Source of the DNA: Cordylochernes scorpioides
Lineage: Eukaryota; Arthropoda; Arachnida; Pseudoscorpiones; Chernetidae
NCBI GenBank assembly: GCA_030710605.1
Contig: CP092875.1
Location: 65,836,623-65,900,622 of the forward strand
DNA: 64,000 bases
Reading direction: 5' to 3'
The translations under genes were made by a program, and so were the position numbers. How positions within the stretch are numbered: the stretch's first letter is position 1; the number at the start of each line of letters is the position of its first letter. This document shows, piece after piece, positions 42,302 to 53,774 of the stretch. The notes below the pieces were generated by a model. It was not told the DNA's origin. It ran no database searches and worked only from the letters and a program-made list of their open reading frames with translations.

Positions 42302-42648
42302 TCTCTATATATATAAAAGTCAATTTCTGTCTGTCTGTCTGTCTGTTTCGCGATAAACTCAAAAACTACTGAACCAATTGGTACCAAATTTTGCATGTCG
42401 CTTTTTATAAACCTGAGGAAAATTTTTAGATACAATTTGCTTAGTATTTTTGGCTATTTCTTTTTTTCATTTGAAGAACTTTTTTTTACGCGGAGTAATC
42501 CGGAATGGAATGAATACCCAAATATGGCCATTTTGTATACGCATCGGTGGCTCAGTGGTAGAATGCTCGCCTGCCACGCGGGCGGCCCGGGTTCGATTCC
42601 CGGCCGATGCATTTTTTTAAACAATTTTTAAAACTCATTTATATTATA
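42302..42648 (+). mobile_element. Helitron H5 fragment carrying tRNA-Gly
   Basis: Starts A|TCTCTATATATATAAAAGTC like H4, carries the intact tRNA-Gly and is also without a CTAG end, running into H6. Confidence 0.6.
42541..42611 (+). tRNA. tRNA-Gly(GCC)
   Basis: 71 nt. Acceptor GCATCGG/CCGATGC, D arm GGCTCAGTGG, anticodon arm CTCGC-CTGCCAC-GCGGG (anticodon GCC), T arm GGCCCGGGTTCGATTCCCGG. A and B boxes are canonical and T7 follows. Matches the standard animal tRNA-Gly(GCC) and is probably functional although it sits in a Helitron-derived repeat. Confidence 0.95.
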
Positions 42649-43148
42649 TCTTCTATATATATAAAAATGAATGTTTGTATGTTTGTTTGTTTGTTTGTTT
42701 GTTGGTTTGTATGTCCGGTATACAAATTCGCAGTAGTTCACTAATTCAAACCAAAATTTCCATACATAGGTAAAAAAATACGAGGAAAACGATAGGCTAT
42801 TTTAAATTATATATAAATTAAATATTAAAACTATATATTCAAATTATTCTACTTAGCTCACGAACAGCGCCCTCTATCAAGGTTATAAATACGTTTAAAA
42901 TCGAAATCTTCTCAAAATTTTATTAATGATAGTTCGCTTAATAATTAGAATACTTGGTCTAAATCGAAATATTTATAGACGCTCGCTCGATTTGAAGATT
43001 TATATCGTAACTAATCTGACTGTAAAGTTTGGAGCGGGACGTTTCACAAGAGTGACATCCACGGCGCCAATTTATAATTGTAACGAATAGTGTTTGAATA
43101 AAACATTTAATCGGGTAAACCCGGGCGTTGCCCGGGTCATTCGTCTAG
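42649..43148 (+). mobile_element. Helitron H6, non-autonomous
   Basis: A|TCTTCTATATATATAAAA start, (GTTT)n, GTATGTCCGGTATACAAATT, and a CCCGGGCGTTGCCCGGG hairpin with CATTCGTCTAG|T end. It is the uninterrupted relative of H3. Confidence 0.85.
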
Positions 43149-43873
43149 TATATATATATATAAATGAATGTCTGTCTGTGTGTACTCTATAGATTCAAAA
43201 ACCATACATCCAATCGCCGTGAAATTTTGGGATGTTATTAGGTATATCCCCGGAAAGGTTTTCGAAAAATAATTTCTTGAATATTTTATATATCCTTAGA
43301 GTTATTAGCAGATTTGTAGCTTTAACTCGCAAGCAGCGCCACCTTGCGACGGAGATAGGCTTAGGTCTGCCCCACCTCCTGTCGAGAGAATGTAATCGTC
43401 CGGCCGCCGGCCGGATGGACAGTCCAAGTACCCACCGACCAATCAGAGGGGTCAAGAGGTCCTGGCGCGCGGGGGCAGAGTTGGTGACACAGCTGTGCCA
43501 AGTAGACAAGAAAAAAGCCTCGCGGGGGCTTGCCCAAGATGACCTCCGGGAACTTCGTCCATCTTCCATAAACGACCATGATTTTATTCAACTTATCGAG
43601 TATTTTTCAAGGGACTGGGAAAAATGTTCACTAGATAAAACGATGATTTTGTAATGTAGAAAATTAGGAAAGACAAAATTCAGGATGACACGGCACACAG
43701 GGACCAGAAAAAAATGATCACTTTATCGAGAGATTCAAATTTACGAGTTTCAAATTATCAAAATATATATCTTTTTTTTTTTAAATAAGTTAATGGAGAA
43801 TTGTTTTAACAAATGTTCGTTAGACAAACCTTTACTCGGGTAATACCCGGGCAAAGCCGGGTACATCCGCTAG
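43149..43873 (+). mobile_element. Helitron H7, non-autonomous
   Basis: Begins directly after H6 (the first TC is lost) and shares its first 180 bp and last 220 bp with H2. The 3' end is CCCGGGCAAAGCCGGG, TACATCCGCTAG|T. The middle (43365-43560) is a GC-rich insert with CGGCCGCCGGCCGG and GACCAATCAG, perhaps captured host promoter DNA. A new Helitron-like start follows at 43876. Confidence 0.75.
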
Positions 43874-44179
43874 TATCTCTATATAAAAGATAAATGCTTT
43901 CACAATAAATTTCTTATAGGAGTAGAAACACAAGTCAGAGAGAAGAGATTGTTTACTTATGTTTTTACTCTATCAGGCCTCCGGGTTAAGTTTCTTTTTA
44001 AAACCATTTATATCATAAGTTGGATGTTATATAGGTAAATTATTAATTTTTATTCTATGACTGTATTAATCTGTGGTGTGGAGAATATATATTTTTAAGC
44101 AGAGAGAAGGGCGTGACAACAGTACGCTCCAGGAGCCCGGGTTATCTCTATTTTCTCTCTCGTGACAACAGCCTACAAG

Positions 44180-44749
44180 ACTGAAGATATAGCAATAGAA
44201 CTTGCAACAATGGGCTTTACTGAGACCTCTGTGAAGAGACTTCATAGACAATAAACTGAAAGGCCAATGAATTTAGTACTGGTAGAATTACCGAAAAATG
44301 AACATAACAAGAAAATTTACGGAATAACTGAACTTCTGTATCAGAAAATTGCAGTAGAATCTTTCAGAACAACAAACCGTGTGACTCAATGCTTCAACTG
44401 CCAGGGTTTCGGGCACGGTCAACTTGACTGCTTCCTGAAACCAAAATGCGTCAAGTGTGCCGAGGAGCACCATTCGAAGGACTGCCCAAGAAAGTCAAGA
44501 CAACTTCACCCAAAGTGTGCAAACTGCGAAGAAGCGCACACAGCCAATTACCGCGGATGCCCAAAGTTTCCAAGAGTACATCAGCAACAGCCAAGATACC
44601 CTGGTCAGTACAAACCTAACAACCCAATTCCGATTTCAAAAAGATCTGAAACACTGCCGAAAATTGTAGAACAACAAAACAAAAGCAATGCTGAGGTTGC
44701 GACAAGAAAAACTTCTCGTTCTGAGACTAAGGACCTATGTGAAAATTGA
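44180..44749 (+). pseudogene. LINE ORF1, gag-like with three zinc knuckles
   Basis: The product would bind element RNA. The first 24 codons (44180-44251) show the conserved pre-knuckle region (LATMGFTETSVKRLH), then an in-frame TAA at 44252-44254. After it the frame is open from ATG 44267: VLVELPKN and IYGITELL, then CFNCQGFGHGQLDC, CVKCAEEHHSKDC and CANCEEAHTANYRGC. This set is typical of jockey-clade ORF1. The N-terminus is lost by 5' truncation. ORF2 follows in another frame. Confidence 0.85.
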
Positions 44750-47393
44750 TGCAAGTAATCAAATCATACCTACAGTGATTTGCAAATTACCTTTTAAAAT
44801 TATTGCTTGGAATTGTAACGGAATCAGATCAAAGAAAGAAGAATTATTGCACTTTTTAGAAGATAACTCAATAGACATTGCTCTGCTCAGTGAAACTCAC
44901 CTTAAACCCTCAATTGATCTAAAGTTCAGGAACTATCAAACCATTAGAACTGACCGAATTACAGGAAAAGGTGGGGGAACAGCCATCATTATAAAATCCT
45001 TTTTTAATTATAAAAATATGCCGATTCATACTTCAAACTTGGAAAATACTTCAATTTTGATAAAACCAGATGGAAAACGCGCCTCTTGCAAATCTCAGCA
45101 ATTTATAAGAAGCCTGATGCACCATTATTGGAAGAAGATTTGAACCAACTGATAAAACACAACCACGCAATAATCGTTGCAGGAGACTGGAACTCCAAAT
45201 ACCCTCTTTGGGGATCAAGGCCTTCTAATAACAGCGGAATCGTGCTGCACAATATCTCTGAAAGAGAAAGCCTCGACATTGTCGCACCTTTGTCACCCAC
45301 GCATTACAGTCTACTCGGCAATCCCGATTTCCTAGACTTCGCTGTTTTTAAAAACATTCCCTGAACCCCAAAGGCCAGAACCACCGACGATTTATCATCT
45401 GACTATCTCCCTGTAATCTTTGAATTGAATTTTCCAAAGGATGAATTCACAACCCAGCTCAGCCGAGTAACTAATTGGGTGCATTTTCAACAAGATCTAA
45501 TCTCCACCACGCCCCCCAGACTCCCCTTGAAAACTGAAGTAGACATTGATTCAGCAGTTGGAATTTTAAACAAGAAAATTAATAATAGCTACTCGAAAAA
45601 CACCATAGTCTCATCTTCCAAATTAATAAAGAACCCAAAAACCAAAGCCTTAATAAGGGAGAAAAATAAAGCTCGGAAAATATGGCAATCAACCTGGGAT
45701 CCAGCTCATATATATAGAGCTACTTACCTCAATCTTCAAGGAAAGGTAAACCAAGCCCTTGAAGCATAGAAATCTGAAAATTGGAATAGTTTTTTAAGCA
45801 AACTTGAATCGAGCCCAACAGACTTCTGGAAAAAAACAAAACCCATTAGGAAAAAAACTGACAAAATCACTAGTTCAAATGCAAATGGAAAAACCTTGCT
45901 GACCGACAAAGAAATTGGAAATGATCTTTCAGAGCATTTTTCCAAACACTTTTCCAAGGTGGAGGATGAGGTTCCGTCTTACCTATTATATTACACTTGC
46001 CAACATCCCCAAGAGAATATACTATCAATGACAACGCCAAATGAAGTCAAGGAAGTGATTAAAAACCTAGGAAATCACAAAGCTCCAGGCCACGACAATA
46101 TTACGCCGCAAATGACTAAAAACCTCCCCATCAAATGGATAGTTTTCCTCACTGGGATCTTCAATGCTGCATTACACCTGTGCTACTTCCCGAAGACATG
46201 GAAACATGCCATTATCATAACCATTCCAAAAAAATTACCTGTCAAATCACCTGAAGATCTCAGACCAATCAGCCTTCTCTCTACCATCGGTAAGGTATAC
46301 GAGAGGATTGTTCTTCGCAGATTGCAGACATACATGGATTCTATTAACTTTATCATTCCTCAACAATTTGGATTCAGAAAAGGACACTCCACAACCCACC
46401 AGCTAATCACAGTAATAGAACTACATCCAAATAAGAAAGTCCCACAAGGAGGCAGTAGGTGCTGTTTTTATAGACTTTACCAAAGCCTTTGATAGAGTAT
46501 GGCATGATGGCTTGATAACAAAAATAACAAAAAATCAATTTCCAAGGGATTTTATCAAATTCTTGAAAAGCTATCTCCAGGACAGGACCTTTTCAATTAA
46601 TCAAGGGAATTATATAACCACGGCAAAACCAACCCAGATTGGAGTCCCTCAAGGCTCTTTACTTGGACCCTACCTATTCAACATCTACATAAACGATTTC
46701 CCTCCACATCCAAAATGTCAAACAAAACTTTTCGCAGATAACGCAGCAATTTTAACTACACAACTTCAAAATTACATAAACAGTATAACCAAATGGTGCA
46801 ATCATTGGAAATTAGACATCAACCCAAAAAAGTCTCAGGCAATAATTTTTCTTCCACTAGACAATAAAAAATTCAAGCCACAATCCATCCTAAAGGTAAA
46901 CCAGAGCCCTATTAACTGGACTGACAGCGTTAAATATCTTGGAGTTACCTTAGACTCCAAGTTGAAATTCAACGTGCATGTCAAAAATATCATAAAGAAA
47001 GCAAAAATCGCAAAAATAACATTATCAAGCCTGTTCAACTATAGAAGCAAATTGACTACAAAACAAAAGTTTACTCTATACAGAAGTTGTATCCTCCCGA
47101 TAGTAACATACGCACTCCCAGTTTGGTGCAAATATATTACAACCACAGACAAAAATAGGATAAACGCATTTATGAGAATCTGCCTTCGGACAAGTATAGG
47201 AGCTCCATTCAACCTATCAAACAAGATACTGAAGGAGGACTTGAACCAACCCGATCTAGAAGATATGTACCAAACTTCCGTTAAGAAAGTATACCTTCAA
47301 ATGCAAAATTCAAATAATCCAACCATACAAGATATTCTACAAAATAAAGGAGATATCAATCCCCGATTCCGACGACCCGGCCCTGACACTTAG
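44750..47393 (+). pseudogene. LINE ORF2, endonuclease-reverse transcriptase, broken
   Basis: APE-type endonuclease first (IIAWNCNGIRSKK, LLSETHLKP, then GDWNSKYPLWGS and DFLDFAVF), then reverse transcriptase (FGFRKGHSTTHQL, AVFIDFTKAFDRVWHDGL, GVPQGSLLGPYLFNIYINDF). Damage: frame shifts near 45085 and 46445, in-frame stops at 45362 (TGA) and 45767 (TAG), and the catalytic FADD box changed to FADN (46731-46742). No RNase H domain follows the connection region. Endonuclease nicking and target-primed reverse transcription would be the normal roles; this copy cannot perform them. Confidence 0.9.
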
Positions 47394-47540
47394 TTAAGAG
47401 CTCATCGCCCAACAGCTGCCCTCCTGCAAGGTCCGGGGGGGACCACCTCTACTCCACCAACTCGCCATGTGTAAATAGCCAGGACAAGGTGACTCGCGAG
47501 ATGTGCTCGAATGTAACACCTGTAAATTGAGACGAAATAA

Positions 47541-47918
47541 ATAAAAGTTGGAGTGAGGTAATATATATAAATGTTAATAGAGAGATATTATTTTTCCAGT
47601 TATGTTAACTTAGATATCTTTAGAAAATGATGTTCATTTAAATTCTTTAGTTCTTCAAATTAAAGATACTTCAGCCAGTAAATCTTTTTTATTTTTACTG
47701 GCCGAAATACCTATAATTTGAAGAACTATGAATGCCATCCAGGCAGCTTCTATATATTTACGCTAAATTCTTTAGTTTGCACCTTTAATAAAGAAATTTT
47801 ATATTTTAAAAGAGAGTAATTATTGCGATCCAACCAACAGTCTCTAGCTTTCAGACACAAAAGCCCTTCTACAGGAGAAACACTCTAAAATGCTTGAAAT
47901 CTAAAGACTAATGAAATA
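47541..47918. other. AT-rich DNA with a small foldback
   Basis: 47647-47728 forms a hairpin (AGTTCTTCAAAT with ATTTGAAGAACT, and GCCAGTAAA with TTTACTGGC), possibly a tiny MITE. Nothing else recognised. Confidence 0.55.
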
Positions 47919-48062
47919 CAGTTAAATCTGTCTATAGCGCCCGATTTTAAATACGTAGTACGATCCGATTTACATTAAAAGTGACCTGTCTATAGCACCC
48001 CCTCTCTATAGCACCCTATTTTGGTGAGTCCCAAGAGGGGGTGCTATAGACAGGTTTATATG
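47919..48062. mobile_element. pogo/Tigger-type MITE
   Basis: CAGTTAAATCTGTCTATAGC start, GCTATAGACAGGTTTATATG end, TA on both sides. Shares ATTTACATTAAAAGTGACCT (complement) with 35395-35561. Confidence 0.65.
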
Positions 48063-48748
48063 TAAGTGGTTTTAAAAAGAAACTTTTTTCTTCACGATTT
48101 TGTGCTTTTTATTATTTGCTCAAGGAGATTATAAAACTTTGATAAAGGAAACTTATCCCTGGAATCCTGATATATCCACTTTGATGTTGAGAAACAAGGG
48201 ATTAGTTGATTGACCAAAGTGTCTTAATAAAAAAAAGACAGTTTGTTGTAAGACGATCATTCTACATGCCACGACGTCCACAGTCAGTGACATAAGCCAA
48301 ACGACCCCCAGAATCAGCAGCAGACTGGTAATTACAACCCTACTAATTAAACTAGCAATTAATAATTAACACCGTAATGACCCCATCTAATTTGTCCCCT
48401 CCCTCGCGACGGCAGCCAATTTCCAATATCATAAATCATACTAATGACCATATACCATATTGTGTATTGCTCCCAGTGTCTATTGTGGTACTGTACTCTA
48501 TGTTTAGACATTCCTGTACATACAACTAACTTCTCATTACTTCGATCTTGTTCATTTTGATCATTTGATCGTCCAGGTATACGTTTCTTGTAGATATTTA
48601 ATACTGATTCTTAAAGCTTTTGGAACTTGAAATCCTCTCTTAAACAAGAAGATTTAATTCCTAAAAACACAGCGTTAGTTGTTATGAATCAATTCTTCTG
48701 TAAAAGAGGGTAAAGGCCCAAAAGGTCGAGAATTGATATTTAAAAATA
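48063..48748. other. Unassigned AT-rich DNA
   Basis: No supported gene or repeat. Confidence 0.45.
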
Positions 48749-49019
48749 CACCTATCCCCCGATTTACACGATACTTGTTTTATACGTTTTCGCTTTTACA
48801 CGGTTTTCCAAATAAGTTTTTTTTTATCGCACTATACTAAATGCTACTGTGATTCAACACATGCGCTGTGTACACATCTCACGAGGAATCCCGAGCTTAT
48901 GTGCTGACTACATATTTTAACCTGTCAATGCATTTTATTTTTATTTCTGTGTACACCTATCCCCCGATTTACACACTTTTCTCAGGAACGTATCTACCGT
49001 GTAAATCGGGGGATAGATG
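48749..49019. mobile_element. TA-flanked MITE
   Basis: Inverted ends CACCTATCCCCCGATTTACA and the complement of CATCTATCCCCCGATTTACA, with TA on both sides. A third copy of the end lies inside at about 48954, suggesting a nested or rearranged element. Confidence 0.75.
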
Positions 49020-49039
49020 TATAATCATTTCTATTTATA

Positions 49040-49245
49040 TAAAAAATAGACACTTCGGCCTGTTGGAGTTTTTTATTTTCTCAACGTTTCGACAAAAATA
49101 TTTCGTCTTCTTGGCAAAGGTGGCGTGTTCGTAACCAACCAATAGGAGAGCGCCTTCCAAAAAAAAGGCGAGTGGGGGGGGGGCAAAGGTGGCGTGACCG
49201 TAGCCAACCAATAGGAGGGCGCCATTCCAAAAAAAAAAAGCAAAC
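49040..49245. repeat. Tandem duplication with CCAAT boxes beside a GAAACGTTG motif
   Basis: GCAAAGGTGGCGTG...AACCAACCAATAGGAG...GCGCC occurs twice (49113-49181 and 49182-49245). Just left of it, on the minus strand, GCCAAGAAGACGAAATATTT and GTCGAAACGTTGAG form a stem-loop of the kind seen at the ends of some retroelements. Confidence 0.55.
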
Positions 49246-49734
49246 GGTGACAGAGATGAAAACTGATGACTGATTGTTGATTAGAAGATGAGGAATGACG
49301 CTCGTAACTGTATATAGAATACTTTTAGGCCGTGAATAGAATAGTCATATGATGTTAACAATGAGAAAGAGAGAAAAAAAACGAGAAAAAAGAACTGTGT
49401 ACAAAAGAAAGAAGTGTCTGGTAATATGTACAATAAGCATAATATAAATTATCAGTTTTTCAAAAGATATTTGTTGCTATAATTGTATTTTTGTTTCTTA
49501 TCCCCTTGTGCAAAGATTAAATGAATTCCATAAGTCTATGCTCTTCGAGCTGTTTATTGATAAGCAGCGGCCGCTTTTAAAGGTCCTGTTTAGTGCATCT
49601 AATGCAATATGTGTATTGTATTCTTTAATATGGAATTACGCTGTGTGAAAGAAAGTAACACAAACCAAATTTAGAAGTCGGACAATCCGGTATAAAAGAA
49701 GCTACTGGAGGCGCCTTCCTATCTCCTCCCCCCT
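49246..49734. other. AT-rich DNA, nothing recognised
   Basis: No supported feature. Confidence 0.4.
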
Positions 49735-49850
49735 CGTTCATAGAAAGGCGGGGGGGGACCGGAAATGGGCCGGAAGAAGCGCCATCTATCAGCCGAGATG
49801 TGGCGGAGCATCGTTTGCAACCTTTCTCCTCAGCGCCATTTGAAACGCAT
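49735..49850 (+). promoter_or_regulatory. GC-rich promoter-like patch with ETS sites
   Basis: GACCGGAAATG and GGCCGGAAGAAG are two ETS-type sites 12 bp apart, followed by GCGCCATC. A plus-strand ATG frame starts at 49765 (85 codons), without a known domain. Possible start of a host transcript; inferred only. Confidence 0.35.
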
Positions 49851-50099
49851 AAAATACCCTCCTCCCATTTCAATCCATTTTTCTCAAATGCCAACTATAA
49901 GTCAAATGTGCCCTTTTTGGGGAGTAATTCTACGCACTTTTAAGATATTATTTTCAAAAACTTTTTTTTTTTGCTTAATTCTTTGTGATGCATTGATTTT
50001 TTTTTTCTTTGGATCGTTTTAAATATCGTTTGATATATAAATGTAGAACTTTTAATATATAATTTGAGTAAATAATATTTTATATATGGAAAATAAAGT

Positions 50100-50475
50100 A
50101 CCTCAAAAGAATTATATATTCAAAGACATAGTGCGCCATATCTGTTAATGAATTTTGAAACTATTACCTCGAAAATTCCTTTTATGGAAATAAAGCAATT
50201 GTCCTTTCTGGGATGGAAAAATTATGGGAAGGTTTGGCTCGTCAGTGGTGAACTTTTTCAACGGTTCCATCAGTTTAATCAACCAGACGACTTTATATCA
50301 CATTAGGCTATATTGCTTCTATATCGAAACCTGACATCTTTTTTGAGAATTACTCAAGCGAAATATATATATTATACGGAGATACGCATTTTGGAGAGTA
50401 GTAATATCTATATAAACATATTTTTATGCCTTGAACAATCCTCTTTCGCAAACAATTGACATTATAAGCCTATTT
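50100..50475. mobile_element. Foldback MITE, family F, old copy
   Basis: GTGCGCCATATCTGTTAATG end, GTCCTTTCTGGGATGGAAAA, GGCTCGTCAGTGGTGAAC and the TTCGCAAAC interior are recognisable, all diverged. Confidence 0.6.
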
Positions 50476-50616
50476 AGTATCGATTAATTACAAAGACATA
50501 GTATACTATATTCATGATATATCCCCTTTATAAATATATATGTTAATGTGGCGTGTGCAGTCGTGGGCACCGAAGTGCTGAGGCATACAGGAGCAAATGA
50601 AGACATTGCATATATA

Positions 50617-50820
50617 TGTCATAATATATACTTTTCCAGGAATAATAAAGCAAACCTAGAGACAGCCCAGAGAGAGACGGGATGTAAAGTCCGGTCACTT
50701 GAGACAGCAGCGACATTCCAAGGGGCGGCAAATGGGGCCCGTCCGTTAACACCTTGGGACTTTTAAGACAGTTGGAGATTGTATGCGACACGAACGGACG
50801 CCCGGCTGTGCCGGGCCCGG

Positions 50821-50851
<31 letters not shown>

Positions 50852-50916
50852 TGCCTGGGTTCCTCTTCCAACTTGTGGTGTCCTTATTTCTCTTCCCACC
50901 TTATTATATTGCCACA
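50617..50916. mobile_element. Probable solo LTR, 300 bp
   Basis: TGTCATAATATA...TTGCCACA ends with TATA on both sides (in AT-rich DNA). An inverted relative is at 57563-57858 with ends in the same places. GC-rich centre with a (CT)n run at 50820-50848. No internal coding sequence. Confidence 0.5.
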
Positions 50917-51184
50917 TATATATCTCATGATCGTTGTCTTGAGACCCCATTGTTATTAATGGTAACTTCAGAATTATACTGTTCGTTCTTAGTATAAATT
51001 TGTTATCTAGATACAATTCTTAATAGCATTGATTGATGTTACTTCAGTAAATACATTAGGTAGAGATACTGTTTAGAGACTCCACATATATAACTGATTA
51101 TTTACAGTGTAGGTTCGAATTGAACCTGAAGGTAGTATAGCGACCCCTCAGTGATTTGTACTAAGTGTATTTTGTTGTTCCGAT

Positions 51185-51470
51185 ATATCGCGACTACAAT
51201 GTCGCATGTAAACTTCAATATTACTGATGGAATGAAGGTAATTTTACCAGCTAAATACCTCTTTGAAGAATCTTAAGAAATATTTGATCTTGTACGGATC
51301 TCATGAAATCAAAGACCGCTCTGAACTGACGAATGCCGTTAGCCTGAAACTAGGGTCTCCGGATTGGCATTCTGAATTTGCTAAATCTGTTGTTGTGGCT
51401 TTGTCAACGATTCAAGTTCGCTATTTTGAGAAGGCGGGCAATAGATGGCGCTCAGTGTTAGCGTCTATTC
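51185..51470 (+). other. Unrecognised coding-like stretch
   Basis: ATG at 51199 opens 25 codons, and another frame (51263-51511) runs on with a codon-like texture and no repeat character. It ends at a retroposed insert. It resembles no family I can name; a retroelement or exon remnant is possible. Confidence 0.25.
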
Positions 51471-51484
51471 TCTCTCGTCTAATC

Positions 51485-51695
51485 ACACACACACATAAAA
51501 GCCTTTATTAAGACACACAGGTCTTACAGAGGATTCTCCTTGGGGTTACAAGACGGAGAAACCTATGAAAGTGGGAAATATACAAAGGGGTAAAAATGGA
51601 GAAAAATTATATACACATGGTAAATATATACAGATTATTATTTGAATAATCCTATGGAAAATAAGAAACAAAAATTTTGAAATATGGATGGGGAA
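51485..51695 (-). mobile_element. Retroposed 211-bp insert with 15-bp target duplication
   Basis: CTCTCTCGTCTAATC stands on both sides (51470-51484 and 51696-51710). On the minus strand the insert has TTAATAAAGGCTTTTATGTG, a polyadenylation signal, then a (GT)n tail. This is the structure of a retroposed short RNA; the source is unknown. Confidence 0.75.
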
Positions 51696-51710
51696 CTCTC
51701 TCGTCTAATC

Positions 51711-52239
51711 TTTATTTCATAGATCTATATTACTAGTTGTTGCGACTATATATCTCCTAGGTACCGCGACAATGGACTTGAACGCTGTCATTAACTCTCT
51801 TGTTGGATAAATACATCACCTGATGTTGTTACTGTAAATTTGTTATCTAGTTATCTCGTTTCAATATATTTGTAGGATGTCTAGATATATGTTGTGCCCT
51901 TTTGCTCTTCATTGGAAAATGGGTGCCGTTGCTACGCTAGTCACCTTAGAAATAGGCCAGAATATGGTCGAATATTCCAAGGGCAAGGGTAGACAACAAT
52001 TTGTGTTGTAAATTTTCCAACAGAACGATGAAATAATGTATTTGAATCTTGTTTACTGACTTCATTGTTTAATATAGACTTCAATATCACAGTTATCTAT
52101 TGTAAATTTGCTCTTTACGCCACAAGCTATTAAGGACAAAGTTCCAAGACTCCTAGTAAATCCTTGGCAGAAGCACGTTAGATCCTTGTCAGTATTTACA
52201 ATATTTGCAAGCTGTGGGTCACAGCTCCAATAGGGAAGG
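51711..52239. other. Unassigned AT-rich DNA
   Basis: No supported feature. Confidence 0.4.
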
Positions 52240-52425
52240 AGCTATGTAGTAAAGTATTTATTATTTTATTAACAGATTATTTATAATTTTGATGTTTATA
52301 TATTTTTATTATTCTGCGTAAACTTCCCTCATTGCTTCTTTTATATTTTATCAATTATAATTGTTGAGACTGTACCTTAAATAAATTGCTGTGTCATCCT
52401 GAAGTTTGTCTTTTCTAATTCTCTA
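52240..52425 (-). repeat. Inverted repeat arm left of the assembly gap
   Basis: The complement of 53775-53955: AAAGACAAACTTCA, AAGAAGCAATGAGRGAAGT, ATATATAAACATCAAA and CTGTTAA are shared. Both look like copies of one dispersed repeat. Confidence 0.75.
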
Positions 52426-52719
52426 CTCAATAATACTATTACTTCTCTAAGGTTCTTGTCTAGATATCGTCGCAATGTTATGTTACCTAGAAATTCCTTT
52501 GTTAATGGCTTTCACGCCGTGTTGGTTGCATCTATTGTTGATCTATTGTTATCTAACACCAAATCCCTGAATTTGAACTTTGTCTAGCATCTCCATTGTT
52601 GACTGTAGACTTCAGGATATCGCTGGTTCTTTCTACTGTTAACTTATTCTCTGGACACTCAGACCATTGTTCTTGAAACCACTCCATCAATTTAATTCTT
52701 GATGCAGATTTTATTAATA

Positions 52720-52928
52720 CACTCATGGAAAAAAATTAAGGAAGTGGAAAATTTTTGATGTCGACGGTGCATTGTTATTTTTTAAGGAGACAGAGGGATT
52801 TTTTTTTTTTCATATTTGGTTATATATCGCGTGTCTTCAATAAAGGTCACTGGGAATCAATTATCTTTCAAAGTTATTGAGCCTTTGAAAGCCGAAGGTA
52901 TAACTTCCTTGAGGTTTGTCCGTGAGTG
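52720..52928. mobile_element. Tc1/mariner-type MITE
   Basis: CACTCATGGAAAAAAATTAA start and TTGAGGTTTGTCCGTGAGTG end, TA on both sides, family interior TCTTCAATAAAGGTCACTGG. Confidence 0.75.
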
Positions 52929-52932
52929 TAAC

Positions 52933-53317
52933 TAACCTACAATGTTCTACTTGGATCTTTGAATCGTTGATAAAGCCATTCAATATGCAATATGCAACAG
53001 CTTTATATGCAAATATGCATATGCAAGGCGACAACAGCTCATTCCAACCTGACTATATCTTTCACCGACCTCTGAATATATTTGTAAGCTCCTGTAGTAC
53101 TGCCTCCAATTATGGGCTGAACTGTACACCACCGATTACTCAACAAGAAACCCCAGACGGGGTCATTTAAACGTCGGGAATTGAATAAACTATTAGTTGA
53201 TGTGGCTGTGTTTTTTCCAAATCAACTTCCAACCAACAAATGATCTTCAAAATTGTGTAAACGAGTATTTTTCCTCGGAAATTCTGAAAACATAATCTTT
53301 TACTAATTCCCGTATTA
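52933..53317. other. Unassigned DNA before the gap
   Basis: A frame of 84 codons (52916-53170) begins within the MITE end and has no known domain. Nothing else supported. Confidence 0.4.
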
Positions 53318-53417
53318 NNNNNNNNNNNNNNNNNNNNNNNNNNNNNNNNNNNNNNNNNNNNNNNNNNNNNNNNNNNNNNNNNNNNNNNNNNNNNNNNNNN
53401 NNNNNNNNNNNNNNNNN
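53318..53417. other. Assembly gap, 100 N
   Basis: Exactly 100 N, the usual placeholder for a gap of unknown size. It cuts an LTR and lies between the inverted arms at 52240 and 53775. Confidence 1.
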
Positions 53418-53672
53418 GGACCGGGGTCACACAGGTATGCGAGGAGATAGCCAAACACGGATAAAGCACGCAGAGAACACTTTAAGCGTCTCCATACGAT
53501 AATCCACCACCTCTCCATCGCAATACCATAGCCCCCTTATATATACAAACATGGCCACATTCGTCCAATGAGAAGGTGGAAGAGATTGGTTCACTAACAA
53601 ATGAAAACAACATTCATCCCACTAAAACCTGAGATAAGATAAAAGATAACTCTTTGTCAATATAATTTGACA
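53418..53672 (-). mobile_element. LTR fragment (family of 58189), cut by gap
   Basis: Minus-strand TGTCAAATTATATTGACAAA start, then CTCATTGGACGAATGTGGCC, TATATAAGGG and GGAGACGCTTAAAG, as in 58189-58610. The 3' part falls in the gap. Confidence 0.8.
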
Positions 53673-53774
53673 GTACATATAAATAATAAACAAAACGGTT
53701 TCCGAGAATGAATTTCTTATTTTATTTTATATTATCTCTTAGAATCTCTCTTAGAGATATTAAATATTGTAATG

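Larger units (their letters stand above)
44165..47540 (+). mobile_element. jockey-like LINE, 5'-truncated and mutated
   Basis: Two frames in the order zinc-knuckle ORF1 and endonuclease/reverse transcriptase ORF2, then a ~150-bp 3' UTR ending in AAATAAATAAAAG. The 5' end is missing within ORF1. Several stops and shifts make it dead. It may be related to the minus-strand tail at 37371. Confidence 0.85.

Noticed and set aside
43232..43654. 140-codon frame in Helitron H7 as a Rep/helicase remnant
   Set aside because: No HUH, rolling-circle replication or helicase motif can be seen; the frame crosses a GC-rich insert.
50543..51016. 157-codon minus-strand frame across the (CT)n run
   Set aside because: It overlaps the solo LTR-like repeat, includes a run of Arg-Glu from the simple repeat and has no domain.
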